A DNA stretch of 43,640 nucleotides from Donghicola tyrosinivorans (GTDB lineage: Bacteria; Pseudomonadota; Alphaproteobacteria; Rhodobacterales; Rhodobacteraceae): positions 1 through 43,640 of the forward strand of contig NZ_PVTQ01000023.1 of assembly GCF_003003355.1 (NCBI RefSeq). The letters are read 5' to 3'. Shown here piece by piece: positions 16,010-23,921 of the stretch. How positions within the stretch are numbered: the stretch's first letter is position 1; each line of letters starts with the position of its first letter. Position numbers and translations under genes: made by a program. Below the pieces are notes generated by a model. It was not told the origin of the DNA. It did no database searches and saw nothing but the letters and a program-made list of their open reading frames with translations.

Positions 16010-17583
16010 AGCCGGAAATTCTGAACCGCATCGCTCTGCGCCACCGTTTTCTTTGGCGGATGACGCTTGGTTTCGCCGCCGGGGCGGTGACCGTTCTGAC
16101 TTTCCCGCCTCTTTCGATTCTCCTGCTCGTTCCCGTTGCCTATTCCGCGTTGTTTGTCGGGCTTCGCGATCTCTCCTTCGGGCGCGCTTTCCTCGTCGGC
16201 TGGGCGTTTGGTCTCGGCCAGTTCGGTTTCGGGATTTGGTGGATCGCGGAAAGTTTCTACGTCGAGGCCGAGCGGTTTGGGACGATGGCGATTCCGGCGG
16301 TCGCGGGATTGTCCGCAGGTCTCGCGATTTTCCCAGCCATTGCCGCTGCGCTTTTTGCCGAAATCGCGCGGCGCGGAGCCATGGGCAGTCTCTTGGCCTG
16401 CCTCCTGTTCGCGACCTCCTGGACCGTGGCCGAGTGGTTGCGTGGTCACGTTCTGACAGGGTTTCCCTGGAATCTGGCCGGTTACGCACTTGTAGACTAC
16501 GCCGCCCTTCGCCAGACCGCCGCCTGGGTCGGAAGCTATGGGCTAAGCTTTCTCACCGTGTTCGTCGCGGTACTCCCTGGCGCGGCTGCTATGGCGTCCG
16601 GGCGGCAACGATTGACCGTTTCGCTCATGGCGCTGGCCGGAATCGCGACGATGTGGGCTGTCGGCACGCTGCGCCTCCAGTCGGATGCACAACAGCCACC
16701 CGGTGTCGACCTGCGCATCGTCCAGGGCAACATTCCACAAGAGGAAAAATGGGCGCCCGAGAACCGCGAGGCGACATTCGCGCGCTATCTTGAGCTTTCA
16801 ACCCGGCGCGGCGATTTCGACGTGCTTCTCTGGCCGGAAACCGCCTTTCCGGGTTTCCTCGATGAGGATACGGAGGCACGGGATCGCATTGCCGCTGCGC
16901 TCACAGAGGGCAGGGTGCTGCTCACCGGTGTGCCGGACCGTGTACCGAGCGAGGATGGCACCCGATATTTCAACACGGTCCAGGCTTTTGGCGCGACCGG
17001 CAGAATCCTGACCGGATACGCGAAACACCATCTCGTACCCTTCGGCGAATATGTGCCATTCCGTGGCTGGTTGCCCATCGAGCGGCTCACGGCGGGTCTG
17101 GGCGATTTTACGCCCGGACCGGGCCCGCGAACGCTTGCGCTTCCGGGTGTGCCGCTGGTCGCCGTGGCGATCTGCTATGAGATCATCTTCCCAAGCCATG
17201 TGGTCGACGACCTGTTCAGGCCAGACTGGATCTTCAACGCAACCAACGACGCCTGGTTTGGCACCAGCATCGGACCTGAGCAGCATCTGGCTTCCGCACG
17301 TATGCGCGCCGTAGAGGAAGGCCTTCCTGTCATTCGAGCCGCGAATACGGGCATCTCTGCGGTCATCGACACGAGCGGAGAGATCATTGCGCGGCTCGAT
17401 ACCGGCGAAACGGGCATCATCGACGCTAGCCTGCCCTCCGCGCGACCGCCGACACTCTACGCGAGCTTCGGGGACTGGATGCTGCTGGCGCTCATCTTGG
17501 CTTCGTGGAGCTGGGCAATGGCGACCAATGCGACGGCGCGCTACCGCCGCATGAGAAGGACCGTCATGCAAAGATGTGGATAG
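16006..17583 (+). CDS. lnt: Apolipoprotein N-acyltransferase
   Basis: About 525 residues: six or more N-terminal hydrophobic helices, then a nitrilase-fold periplasmic domain. The catalytic triad regions are LLWPETAFPGF (Glu), YAKHHLVPFGEYVPF (Lys) and VAICYEIIFPSH (Cys). It adds the third acyl chain to the N-terminal Cys of lipoproteins, the step after LspA. GTG at 16006 overlaps the lspA stop (GTGA) and is preferred for coupling; ATG at 15976 in the same frame would add ten residues. It is the last gene of the operon led by the MerR-type promoter and overlaps the 3' end of the convergent transpeptidase gene by 20 bp. A plasmid copy of this normally chromosomal gene is notable. Confidence 0.93.
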   Translation: MKPEILNRIALRHRFLWRMTLGFAAGAVTVLTFPPLSILLLVPVAYSALFVGLRDLSFGRAFLVGWAFGLGQFGFGIWWIAESFYVEAERFGTMAIPAVAGLSAGLAIFPAIAAALFAEIARRGAMGSLLACLLFATSWTVAEWLRGHVLTGFPWNLAGYALVDYAALRQTAAWVGSYGLSFLTVFVAVLPGAAAMASGRQRLTVSLMALAGIATMWAVGTLRLQSDAQQPPGVDLRIVQGNIPQEEKWAPENREATFARYLELSTRRGDFDVLLWPETAFPGFLDEDTEARDRIAAALTEGRVLLTGVPDRVPSEDGTRYFNTVQAFGATGRILTGYAKHHLVPFGEYVPFRGWLPIERLTAGLGDFTPGPGPRTLALPGVPLVAVAICYEIIFPSHVVDDLFRPDWIFNATNDAWFGTSIGPEQHLASARMRAVEEGLPVIRAANTGISAVIDTSGEIIARLDTGETGIIDASLPSARPPTLYASFGDWMLLALILASWSWAMATNATARYRRMRRTVMQRCG

Positions 17584-18076
17584 GTGTTCCGTCTTTCACC
17601 ATTGCATAGATGTCCTCGATCTGCCGATCTGTGACCGCGATGCAGCCAGCTGTCCAGTCGCGGACGTCCGTTGGGTCGATGCCTGGGCGTGGACCACCAT
17701 GGATGAAGATGTCGCCGCCCGGGGAAAGGCCCTGCGCTTCAGCAAAGGCGATGTCGGCCTCATTCGGATAGGAGATGCCAACCGAAAGATGATACGTACT
17801 GTCGGGGTTGCGCTTATCGACTACGTAAGCGCCCTCAGGGGTCCGGCCGTCTCCCTCGAATTGCTTGTGACCCTCAGGAGCGAAACCCAGCCCGACCGGA
17901 TAGGTTTGCAATACGCGATCGGCTCCGTCCAGAACAAGCAAACGCTGCCCCTTGTAAAGCCGAACACGGGTCACTTCGGGTCCGCCATAGCTGCGAAACT
18001 TGCTGGCACAGCCAGACAAAAACGCTGCCAACCCGCCCAACAGGACGGCGCGGCGGGGAAATCGGATGGTTTTCAC
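17564..18076 (-). CDS. L,D-transpeptidase (YkuD) lipoprotein
   Basis: A 170-residue protein starting with a lipoprotein signal peptide: RRAVLLGGLAAFLSGC with the lipobox LSGC, so Cys22 should become the acylated N terminus. The YkuD domain ends in IFIHGGPRPGIDPTDVRDWT and AGCIAV, giving the catalytic His and Cys. Such enzymes make 3-3 cross-links in peptidoglycan or attach proteins to it. It is downstream of the ATPase and zinc-ribbon genes on the same strand (182-bp gap), and is itself a predicted substrate of the LspA and Lnt encoded opposite it. It overlaps lnt tail-to-tail by 20 bp. Confidence 0.9.
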   Translation of the reverse strand: MKTIRFPRRAVLLGGLAAFLSGCASKFRSYGGPEVTRVRLYKGQRLLVLDGADRVLQTYPVGLGFAPEGHKQFEGDGRTPEGAYVVDKRNPDSTYHLSVGISYPNEADIAFAEAQGLSPGGDIFIHGGPRPGIDPTDVRDWTAGCIAVTDRQIEDIYAMVKDGTPIHIFA

Positions 18077-18258
18077 TGCTCGACGCCTCTTTCGTGAGGT
18101 CTGATATGGACATTACGTTACCTTGCAAATGCTGCGTGATCAATGTCCGTGGGCAAGCGCGGCCTTTGCCATCTCTGGACCAATCTGCTCACCGCTGAAT
18201 GCCTTGCGGGCCTACCGCAGCGCCTTGAGGGCGACCGGCAGGGAGACCACGGCAAGCC

Positions 18259-18546
18259 TTAATCGAACAACTCGTGAAGCCAGGATTTGCGGCGATAGCC
18301 GTGCTTGCGGTCGCCGCCGCCGTGCTTTCCGCGCCGGTAGCCGCGATCATCGTCGTAGCCGCGCGGCTCAGGCACCCGCTGAGGCGCCACATCGGGTGCC
18401 GAACGCTCGATGATCTTGTCCAGTTCACCCCGGTCGAGCCAGACACCCCGGCAATCGGGACAGAAGTCGATCTCGATCCCCTGGCGGTCGGTCATGCTCA
18501 AGGGCACCTCGCAAACCGGACACATCATCCTGCCCTTCACGCTCAT
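18259..18546 (-). CDS. Zinc-ribbon (TFIIB-type) small protein
   Basis: A 95-residue protein. Two CxxC knuckles, MCPVCEVPL and FCPDCRGVWLDRGELDKII, match the zf-TFIIB domain found in many bacteria, including the WLDRGEL motif after the second pair. The C-terminal half is basic and His/Gly/Arg-rich (RGKHGGGDRKHGYRRK), possibly metal-binding. The ATG at 18546 is chosen; an alternative at 18591 would overlap the ATPase stop and has no better ribosome site. It lies 34 bp downstream of the ATPase, probably in the same transcript. The function of the family is unknown. Confidence 0.82.
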   Translation of the reverse strand: MSVKGRMMCPVCEVPLSMTDRQGIEIDFCPDCRGVWLDRGELDKIIERSAPDVAPQRVPEPRGYDDDRGYRRGKHGGGDRKHGYRRKSWLHELFD

Positions 18547-18580
18547 GTCTCGTCTCGGCTCCTTTCCGGGTTCTCCCAGT

Positions 18581-20935
18581 TCAATGACCATGTGCCAGCG
18601 CCCCTTTGGCCAAGCCTTCGCCAACCTGTTCACCGCCAGACGGCGGCGCCTTGGCCTCTTGGCTGTTCAGCAGGCGCAGGGCGTTGGCCACCACCAGCAA
18701 TGACACTCCTACATCGGCTGCAATAGCGCCCCACATCGATGCCACTCCGAAAGCGGTAGCGACAACGAAAACGCCCTTGGTCGCCAAGGAAATACCGATG
18801 TTCTGATGGATAATCGACATTGTCCGGCGCGAATGACCGATCAGCCAAGGCACCTTCCCGAGGTCGTCTGTCATCAGGGCAATATCCGCCGTCTCGATTG
18901 CCGCGTCCGAACCAACGGCACCCATTGCGATGGCGTAATGCGCGCGCGCCATGGCCGGGGCGTCGTTGACCCCGTCGCCGATCATGGCCACCATGTCATG
19001 CGTTTCGACCAGTTCTTCGATAGCTGTCACCTTGTCTTCGGGCAGAAGCTCGGCACGGACCTCGTCGATGCCGACCTCGGCTGCAACAGCGCGCGCTGTC
19101 CGCTCGTTGTCGCCCGTCAGCATGACGATGGTCTTCACGCCCTGCGCGTGGAGCTGTGCCACGATGCCCTTGGCATCGGGGCGGATACGGTCGCGCAATT
19201 CCAGGATGCCGGTGACGCCGGTGTCGTCGCCCACGGCAACAAGGGTGCTGCCAGCCCCTTCGATGCGGTTGCGCAAATCCTTCGGAATGGCGTCGCCGAA
19301 ACCCTTCTCCTCGGCAAACCGGTCCGACCCCAGCCAGATCGACCGGCCGTCTGTGCGTCCTTCAAGTCCCCTGCCCGGAACGGTTCGGGTATCTTCCGCG
19401 GCGAATACCTTGATGCCGTCGGCTTCTGCCCGCGCAAGAATGGCGCGCGCCAAGGGATGTGAGGAACGTGCCTCCAGCCCAGCGGCGAGGGTCATCAGAT
19501 CTTGCGCCGATGCTTTGCCCAGCGGATGCACCGCCGCCACCTCGGGCTCGCCCATGGTGATCGTGCCGGTCTTGTCCATGGCCAGTGCAGTGGTCTTGCC
19601 CGGTGCCTCAACATATGCACCTCCCTTGATCAGCACTCCGGCCCGCGCTGAGGCGGTGAGTGCGGCGACGATGGAGACCGGTGTCGAGATGACCAGAGCA
19701 CACGGGCAGGCGATCACCAGCAGCACGAGTGCATTGTAGAACCAATAATCCCAGGCCCCACCGAAAATGAGCGGCGGCAGCAGGGCAATTGCAATGGCGA
19801 GAGCCATGACGATAGGCGTATAGATGCGGGCGAATTTCGCCACCCACTGCTCCACCGGCGCGCGGCGGGCATGGGCGTCGCCGACCATGCGGATAATCTT
19901 GGCCAACACGGTGTCCGAGGCGGCCTTCGTGGCGCGCACCGTCAGTGTGCCTTCGCCGTTGATCGTACCGGCATAGACTTCGTCGCCCCGTTCCTTTGGG
20001 ACCAGCGCACTCTCTCCGGTGATTGGCGCCTGATCGACGGCCCCTGCCCCATCGACAACCTCACCATCCAATGGGATGCGGTCTCCGCCGCGCACGACGA
20101 AAAGTGCGTTGATAGCAACCGCGGAAGCCGGTACGTCCGCTTCCGAACCGTCATCATAAAGAATTCTTGCCGTCGGCGGCGCCAGGTCCAGCAGAGCTGA
20201 AACCGCATTCCTCGCACGCCCGACGCTCCAGCTTTCGAGGAAAAGCGAGAGCGAGAAGAAGAACGCAACCGTCGCCGCCTCGAAAAATTCGCCGAGGCCA
20301 ATTGCACCCGCGACTGCGACGACCATGAGCAGGTTCATGTCGGGCGACAGCCGCCGTGCGGACGACCATGCCTTGGGCGCCACGAGCCAAACACCGAACA
20401 GGATCGCAACCGCGAATAGCCCTGCCTCGACCAGTGGCATCGGCGCTTCGCCGTGCCCTGCGAAGAGGCCGAGTGCCCCCCCCATGCCGGTCTCGATGAT
20501 GTGCCACAGAAATCCCGCGGCCCAGAAGCCGCCGCTGAGCGCCGTAAACAGCCGCTGGCGTGCAAGATGGGCCGCCTGGTCGACCGACGCGTTTTCGGCA
20601 TCCCAAGGCTTGGCGGTCATGCCGGTGCTTGCGACCAGTTCTGCAATTTCGCCGTCCGATACACTCTTGGCGCTGTCGAGAATAGTCATCCGTCCATTGA
20701 TCACGTCGAACGCAAGATGTTCGGCCCCGCCGATCTTCGGGCCGACCACCTTGTTCAGGATTGCTACCTCCTCGGCGCAATCGAGGCCGGACACCTGAAA
20801 ACTGCGCCCGCCCGCTGGCGCGGGGGTCGCCGGAACGGTGTCGCCGCACGTTCCGGCGCTCCCGCAGCAGCTGCCGCCGCTTGTCTGGGCATCTTCGGCG
20901 TGATCGTGGTCGTGACGATGGGTGTCGGACGGCAT
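18581..20935 (-). CDS. Heavy-metal P1B-type ATPase (Zn/Cd/Pb exporter)
   Basis: A 784-residue P-type ATPase. A His/Cys-rich tail (SDTHRHDHDHAED, CCGSAGTCG) is followed by an HMA domain with GLDCAEEV (residues about 47-110), then the membrane core with the CPC motif in VIACPCALVISTP, the phosphorylation site MDKTGTITMGE, the SSHPLA His-Pro motif, and MIGDGVNDAPAMA. CPC with an HMA of the GxDCAxE type points to divalent Zn/Cd/Pb export (ZntA/CadA/PbrA) rather than Cu+. A canonical MerR-type promoter (20968-20998) puts the start of transcription about 26 nt before the ATG. It probably heads an operon with the zinc-ribbon protein and the lipoprotein L,D-transpeptidase. Confidence 0.95.
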   Translation of the reverse strand: MPSDTHRHDHDHAEDAQTSGGSCCGSAGTCGDTVPATPAPAGGRSFQVSGLDCAEEVAILNKVVGPKIGGAEHLAFDVINGRMTILDSAKSVSDGEIAELVASTGMTAKPWDAENASVDQAAHLARQRLFTALSGGFWAAGFLWHIIETGMGGALGLFAGHGEAPMPLVEAGLFAVAILFGVWLVAPKAWSSARRLSPDMNLLMVVAVAGAIGLGEFFEAATVAFFFSLSLFLESWSVGRARNAVSALLDLAPPTARILYDDGSEADVPASAVAINALFVVRGGDRIPLDGEVVDGAGAVDQAPITGESALVPKERGDEVYAGTINGEGTLTVRATKAASDTVLAKIIRMVGDAHARRAPVEQWVAKFARIYTPIVMALAIAIALLPPLIFGGAWDYWFYNALVLLVIACPCALVISTPVSIVAALTASARAGVLIKGGAYVEAPGKTTALAMDKTGTITMGEPEVAAVHPLGKASAQDLMTLAAGLEARSSHPLARAILARAEADGIKVFAAEDTRTVPGRGLEGRTDGRSIWLGSDRFAEEKGFGDAIPKDLRNRIEGAGSTLVAVGDDTGVTGILELRDRIRPDAKGIVAQLHAQGVKTIVMLTGDNERTARAVAAEVGIDEVRAELLPEDKVTAIEELVETHDMVAMIGDGVNDAPAMARAHYAIAMGAVGSDAAIETADIALMTDDLGKVPWLIGHSRRTMSIIHQNIGISLATKGVFVVATAFGVASMWGAIAADVGVSLLVVANALRLLNSQEAKAPPSGGEQVGEGLAKGALAHGH

Positions 20936-20967
20936 GAATGGACCTCTGGATTCGGGTGCTTTACCAT

Positions 20968-20998
20968 GACATAGCCCCTACAGTAGCTAGAGCTTCAA
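20968..20998 (-). promoter_or_regulatory. MerR-type promoter (site C) for the P-type ATPase
   Basis: On the minus strand: TTGAAG (20998-20993), the 19-bp spacer CTCTAGCTACTGTAGGGGC, TATGTC (20973-20968). Spacer length and the CTCTAGCTACTGTAGGG dyad are those of ZntR/CadR/PbrR-activated promoters. Confidence 0.82.
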
Positions 20999-21023
20999 GA
21001 GCAAAATACGGTGGTATTTCAGT

Positions 21024-21049
21024 TTGATTTATTGCTAGAGGATGCGGTG
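21024..21049 (+). promoter_or_regulatory. Degenerate MerR half-operator before the small lipoprotein gene
   Basis: TTGATT (21024-21029) is followed by TATTGCTAGAGGATGCGG; GCTAGAGGATG (21034-21044) equals the right half of site B, but the left half-site is lost. A separate inverted repeat AAATAC..GTATTT (21004-21019) lies between this and site C. It could be a weak promoter for the lipoprotein or a decayed site. Confidence 0.35.
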
Positions 21050-21117
21050 ACCGGCTCCATCACGCCTTGAGGCATGAACAGCCGCTGCAAAGAAAAACAG
21101 ACATGAAAGGAAGCTTG

Positions 21118-21402
21118 ATGCGGGTTTTGATGCTGAAGCAAAAAATGATGGTCGCAGTGGCGCTGTCGCTTACGGCCGGGTGCGCAGTCCAGCCGACTGG
21201 GCCGGGCGACGCGGCAGACCAGCCGGGCAACGTTCCCGAAGCCGTGATTGCGATGGCTGCCCCGGATCAGAATGTTGCGACCGCGCGCTTGGTGCCGGAA
21301 GACGGGTGCTACTGGTACGAACACAGCGGCCCCGTAGAAACAACCTTGCTGCCGCTGCGCACGGCGAACGGCAATCGTATCTGCACCCCTCGCGAAACTT
21401 AA
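21118..21402 (+). CDS. Small predicted lipoprotein
   Basis: A 94-residue protein beginning with a Lys-containing n-region, a hydrophobic stretch and a lipobox: KQKMMVAVALSLTAGC (LTAGC). The mature part has a short low-complexity linker and a compact C-terminal segment with DGCYWYEHSGPVETTLLPL and NGNRICT, i.e. two Cys that could form a disulfide. I do not recognise a named family. AAGGAAG five bases before the ATG at 21118 decides the start over in-frame ATGs at 21067 and 21103. It is divergent from the metal ATPase. As a lipoprotein it would need the LspA and Lnt encoded in this island. Confidence 0.7.
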   Translation: MRVLMLKQKMMVAVALSLTAGCAVQPTGPGDAADQPGNVPEAVIAMAAPDQNVATARLVPEDGCYWYEHSGPVETTLLPLRTANGNRICTPRET

Positions 21403-21427
21403 TTGCGTTTGCCGTCCGCTGCTTGGC

Positions 21428-22093
21428 TTAGCTGCGGGCAGTCACGCTGTCCTCCGCCGAGTAAAGATAGGCCGTAGAGTCGGTCTCGACGTTCGGGTAA
21501 AGATCATTGATATGAGCCATGACCATCCGTACGCAGCCCGAACTTGCGCGGCCACCGATACTCCGTGGGCTCGGAGTGCCATGGATGCGCAAAAGGGTAT
21601 CGCGATCCCCGACGTAGAGATACAGCGCCCTCGATCCAAGCGCGTTTTCCGGTCCCGGTTCCATGCCATCGGCAATGTCAGCATAAAGTTCGGGGTCGCG
21701 ATTGATCATGCTCTGTGTCGGTTGCCAGTGCGGCCACCTGACCTTGCGCTTGATGGTATAGACACCCGGCTCGTAGAGGTTCCCCCGCGCGATGGCCACG
21801 CCGTAGCGCATCGCGGTTCCACCCTCTTCAATGTGGTAAAGATATCGTGCGACCGCGTCGACATGGATATCTCCCGGCACGAGACCGGCCTTCGCGACCA
21901 CACGTTGCGGTAGGAACCGCGGGTGCAATCCCCATGGGTTGGAAGTCTCGGCAACATAACCCTGAGGCGTCACCTGTGCGTCCCATTCAGCCTTCTGAGC
22001 CTCGGTGGGCCAAGTGTCGGCAAAAGCCATACCGGGACCGGTCACCGAAAAAAGCGCCGTTGTTGTCTGAATGAAGTGTCGTCTTGTCAGCAT
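21428..22093 (-). CDS. L,D-transpeptidase (YkuD), secreted
   Basis: A 221-residue protein with a Tat-like or Sec signal (MLTRRHFIQTTTALFSVTG). The YkuD domain covers about residues 75-215 and contains RIHGTPSPRSIGGRASSGCV with the HxG(14-17)S/TxGC catalytic signature. Relatives of the ErfK/YbiS type cross-link peptidoglycan. It is not a lipoprotein, unlike the enzyme at 17564. It stands alone behind a MerR-type promoter (22156-22186) with a leader of about 56 nt, and GAAAGGG precedes the ATG. It converges with the small lipoprotein gene (25 bp apart). Confidence 0.92.
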   Translation of the reverse strand: MLTRRHFIQTTTALFSVTGPGMAFADTWPTEAQKAEWDAQVTPQGYVAETSNPWGLHPRFLPQRVVAKAGLVPGDIHVDAVARYLYHIEEGGTAMRYGVAIARGNLYEPGVYTIKRKVRWPHWQPTQSMINRDPELYADIADGMEPGPENALGSRALYLYVGDRDTLLRIHGTPSPRSIGGRASSGCVRMVMAHINDLYPNVETDSTAYLYSAEDSVTARS

Positions 22094-22155
22094 TTCGTAC
22101 CCTTTCGGTTCTCACCGGCGATTGATGGCAAGAACGGTATGTGTTCTCCTTGAAC

Positions 22156-22186
22156 AGATAGGACTTCTAGTGGCTAGAGGTTCAAG
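22156..22186 (-). promoter_or_regulatory. MerR-type promoter (site D) for the L,D-transpeptidase
   Basis: On the minus strand: TTGAAC (22186-22181), spacer CTCTAGCCACTAGAAGTCC (19 bp), TATCTG (22161-22156). Same architecture as sites B and C. It is the right-hand end of the metal island. Confidence 0.8.
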
Positions 22187-22624
22187 GGCAAATCTTCGTA
22201 AGTAAACATGCGATCCTTGCAGTTTCCAGTTTGCTAGGGAGGAGAAAACTGCTCGCACGATACCTGGTCCGAAGTTGCGCAGCGACAATTCGTTAAGTCG
22301 CAGATTGTCTGGAAATTTAGGCACAGCGGCTTCGATATCGCGACCATGAGATCGGGAACGTCACGGCACAGGGAACTTACGCCACTCGCAAATGCTACGA
22401 TGCCATCTCTGGCTCCGGCTCTCATTCCGTTATTTCGCCCCGTTACAACCTTCACCCACTGGAGCTTCAAGCGATCAATTGTCACAAAAACGTGAGACGA
22501 ATGGCTAACGAACGCTTTGGGCTGGAAAAGCCTTGTCGCATTCGAACGGAAAGTGGCTTAAACGATCATCTGGGGCGGCACTAAAGCGTGCCAGGTCAAG
22601 CCGGTGTCAGCCTCGACAAATGAC
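22187..22624. other. Intergenic stretch between metal island and plasmid backbone
   Basis: About 440 bases without a convincing gene. Short frames exist on both strands but none has a ribosome site or a recognisable protein. I see no terminal repeats. It is the junction between the MerR regulon and the replication block and may hold remnants of an insertion event. Confidence 0.4.
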
Positions 22625-23695
22625 CTATATTAGGTCAGCTTTCCACATGCGATACCTCCCGTGCCCCGTCACCTCGCGGATCAAACCGCTTGCCTCCATC
22701 CATGCGAGATTGCGCTGAACGGCGGCGCGGCTGGCTCCGGTCATGGCCTCAGCCATCGGGGCGGAGACCAAGGGCCATTCCGTGAAAACCTTTCGCAAGG
22801 CAACCGGCGTGCGGCCAGATAATTGCGCCATGACGTTTTCTGCCCGCCCGATCCACACTTCAATATCATCAAGTGTTCGCATCGCCGTTAGAATTGCGCT
22901 GTTCATCCCATCCAACCAGCGGGCCAAACGCTCGGGTGGCAAGCCCGAAACGCGCAGCCCCCCGGCCCCGGCCATAGCGAGCGGCGCGAAGATGGCACCG
23001 CTTCCATCGCTGGTCGCGATCCTGGACGCGGTGACGGCAGCTTCGATCTGGTCGCCGTGGCGTCCGAGGCCCGCCAAGCTCCACAGGTGATACCCCATGC
23101 ACGCCCGCGTGATCGGGTGGAGACCCTTTGCGGCTGCCATGACGTCCAGCCACCCACCCGCGCGATCCTCGAAACGCTCAGCGCTGTCTTCAATGTTCTC
23201 GGGATCGCGGCGATCCAGGAAGGCGGCCAAGTCAGCTTTCGGTCCAGGACCGCCTGTTAGGCGCCGAACAGCCCATCCAACTCTTGCCAGTGCATTTGGG
23301 TCATCCTGTGCACCTGACAGCCGCATCGATATCCAGAGCGCCAGACGATCAGAACTCACCCGATCCCCTGCGAACCAGCTGAGATCCGCTGCCTCGATAA
23401 GAGCGAGGCGATGCCGCCAGCCTTCCGGGCCACGCAGCAGCCGGTCATCCAGAGCTCCCAGGCGTCCAGCCACTCTTGCCAGTCGCGCAGCGTGAACGCC
23501 TTCTGCTTTTGCCCAGTCTTCGACGACAGCAGTGTCGGGCGGTTCCGCCCGTGGCCCTGGAGGCAAATCATCCGGTTCTTCTTCAAGTGACCTAGGTAGA
23601 AACCAGAGCTCGTCTTCGTGAGCCTCTTCATCCTCCTCGATGGTGATAAGGGGGTCGTCGTAATCATCAGTCAAAGAAGAGGCTTGCGTCACCAT
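22625..23695 (-). CDS. DUF1612/HTH-domain plasmid protein (RHE_PE00001 family)
   Basis: A 356-residue protein. An acidic N-terminal region (DDYDDPLITIEEDEEAHEDE) precedes a long helical domain (about 60-280) with AALDDRLLRGPEGWRHRLALIEA-like content, and a C-terminal winged-helix region ends in MTGASRAAVQRNLAWMEASG and LIREVTGHGRYRMW. This architecture is that of the DUF1612 plus HTH family common on rhizobial and Rhodobacteraceae plasmids; the function is unknown. Its start codon abuts a 9+9 inverted repeat (23697-23722), so it probably represses itself. It is divergent from the recombinase gene. Confidence 0.75.
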   Translation of the reverse strand: MVTQASSLTDDYDDPLITIEEDEEAHEDELWFLPRSLEEEPDDLPPGPRAEPPDTAVVEDWAKAEGVHAARLARVAGRLGALDDRLLRGPEGWRHRLALIEAADLSWFAGDRVSSDRLALWISMRLSGAQDDPNALARVGWAVRRLTGGPGPKADLAAFLDRRDPENIEDSAERFEDRAGGWLDVMAAAKGLHPITRACMGYHLWSLAGLGRHGDQIEAAVTASRIATSDGSGAIFAPLAMAGAGGLRVSGLPPERLARWLDGMNSAILTAMRTLDDIEVWIGRAENVMAQLSGRTPVALRKVFTEWPLVSAPMAEAMTGASRAAVQRNLAWMEASGLIREVTGHGRYRMWKADLI

Positions 23696-23696
23696 G

Positions 23697-23722
23697 TGTG
23701 CAAAATACTGATTTTTTGCACA
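23697..23722. promoter_or_regulatory. Inverted repeat at the DUF1612/HTH gene start
   Basis: TGTGCAAAA (23697-23705) and TTTTGCACA (23714-23722) form a perfect 9+9 repeat with an 8-bp spacer, one base upstream of the ATG at 23695 (minus strand). The position fits an autoregulatory operator for the winged-helix protein. Confidence 0.5.
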
Positions 23723-23873
23723 TTGCCCAGGCGTTTTCGTGGCCGCTGCCTGCGCCCTTTATATAGTACGAGCGCGCGACTGCAGGTGAAACCTCTCAGA
23801 TCGCTTTCAGCGCAAGGAAACCAAAGGTTTTTGGACGAGCACGACGAGAGAGCACCTACTTGCATTTGTTTAC

Positions 23874-23906
23874 AAACGGTCGTTTATTAGCAATATATTA
23901 AATTGC
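23874..23906. promoter_or_regulatory. Possible recombination (res) site upstream of the serine recombinase
   Basis: Two inverted repeats, AAACG-GT-CGTTT (23874-23885) and GCAAT-7-ATTGC (23890-23906), plus two copies of CAAACGG lie in the AT-rich 50 bp before the recombinase ATG at 23922. Small serine recombinases usually act at a site next to their own gene. Crossover position cannot be fixed by eye. Confidence 0.35.
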
Positions 23907-23921
23907 AAACGGCCCGGTTTC

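Noticed and set aside
18949-19739. Plus-strand frame of 262 codons over the P-type ATPase
   Set aside because: It is antisense to the conserved DKTGT and GDGVND regions and has the Ser/Pro/Ala composition of a shadow frame.
23134-23495. Plus-strand frames within the DUF1612 gene
   Set aside because: They are Arg/Ser/Pro-rich shadows of a 356-residue gene with clear domain content.
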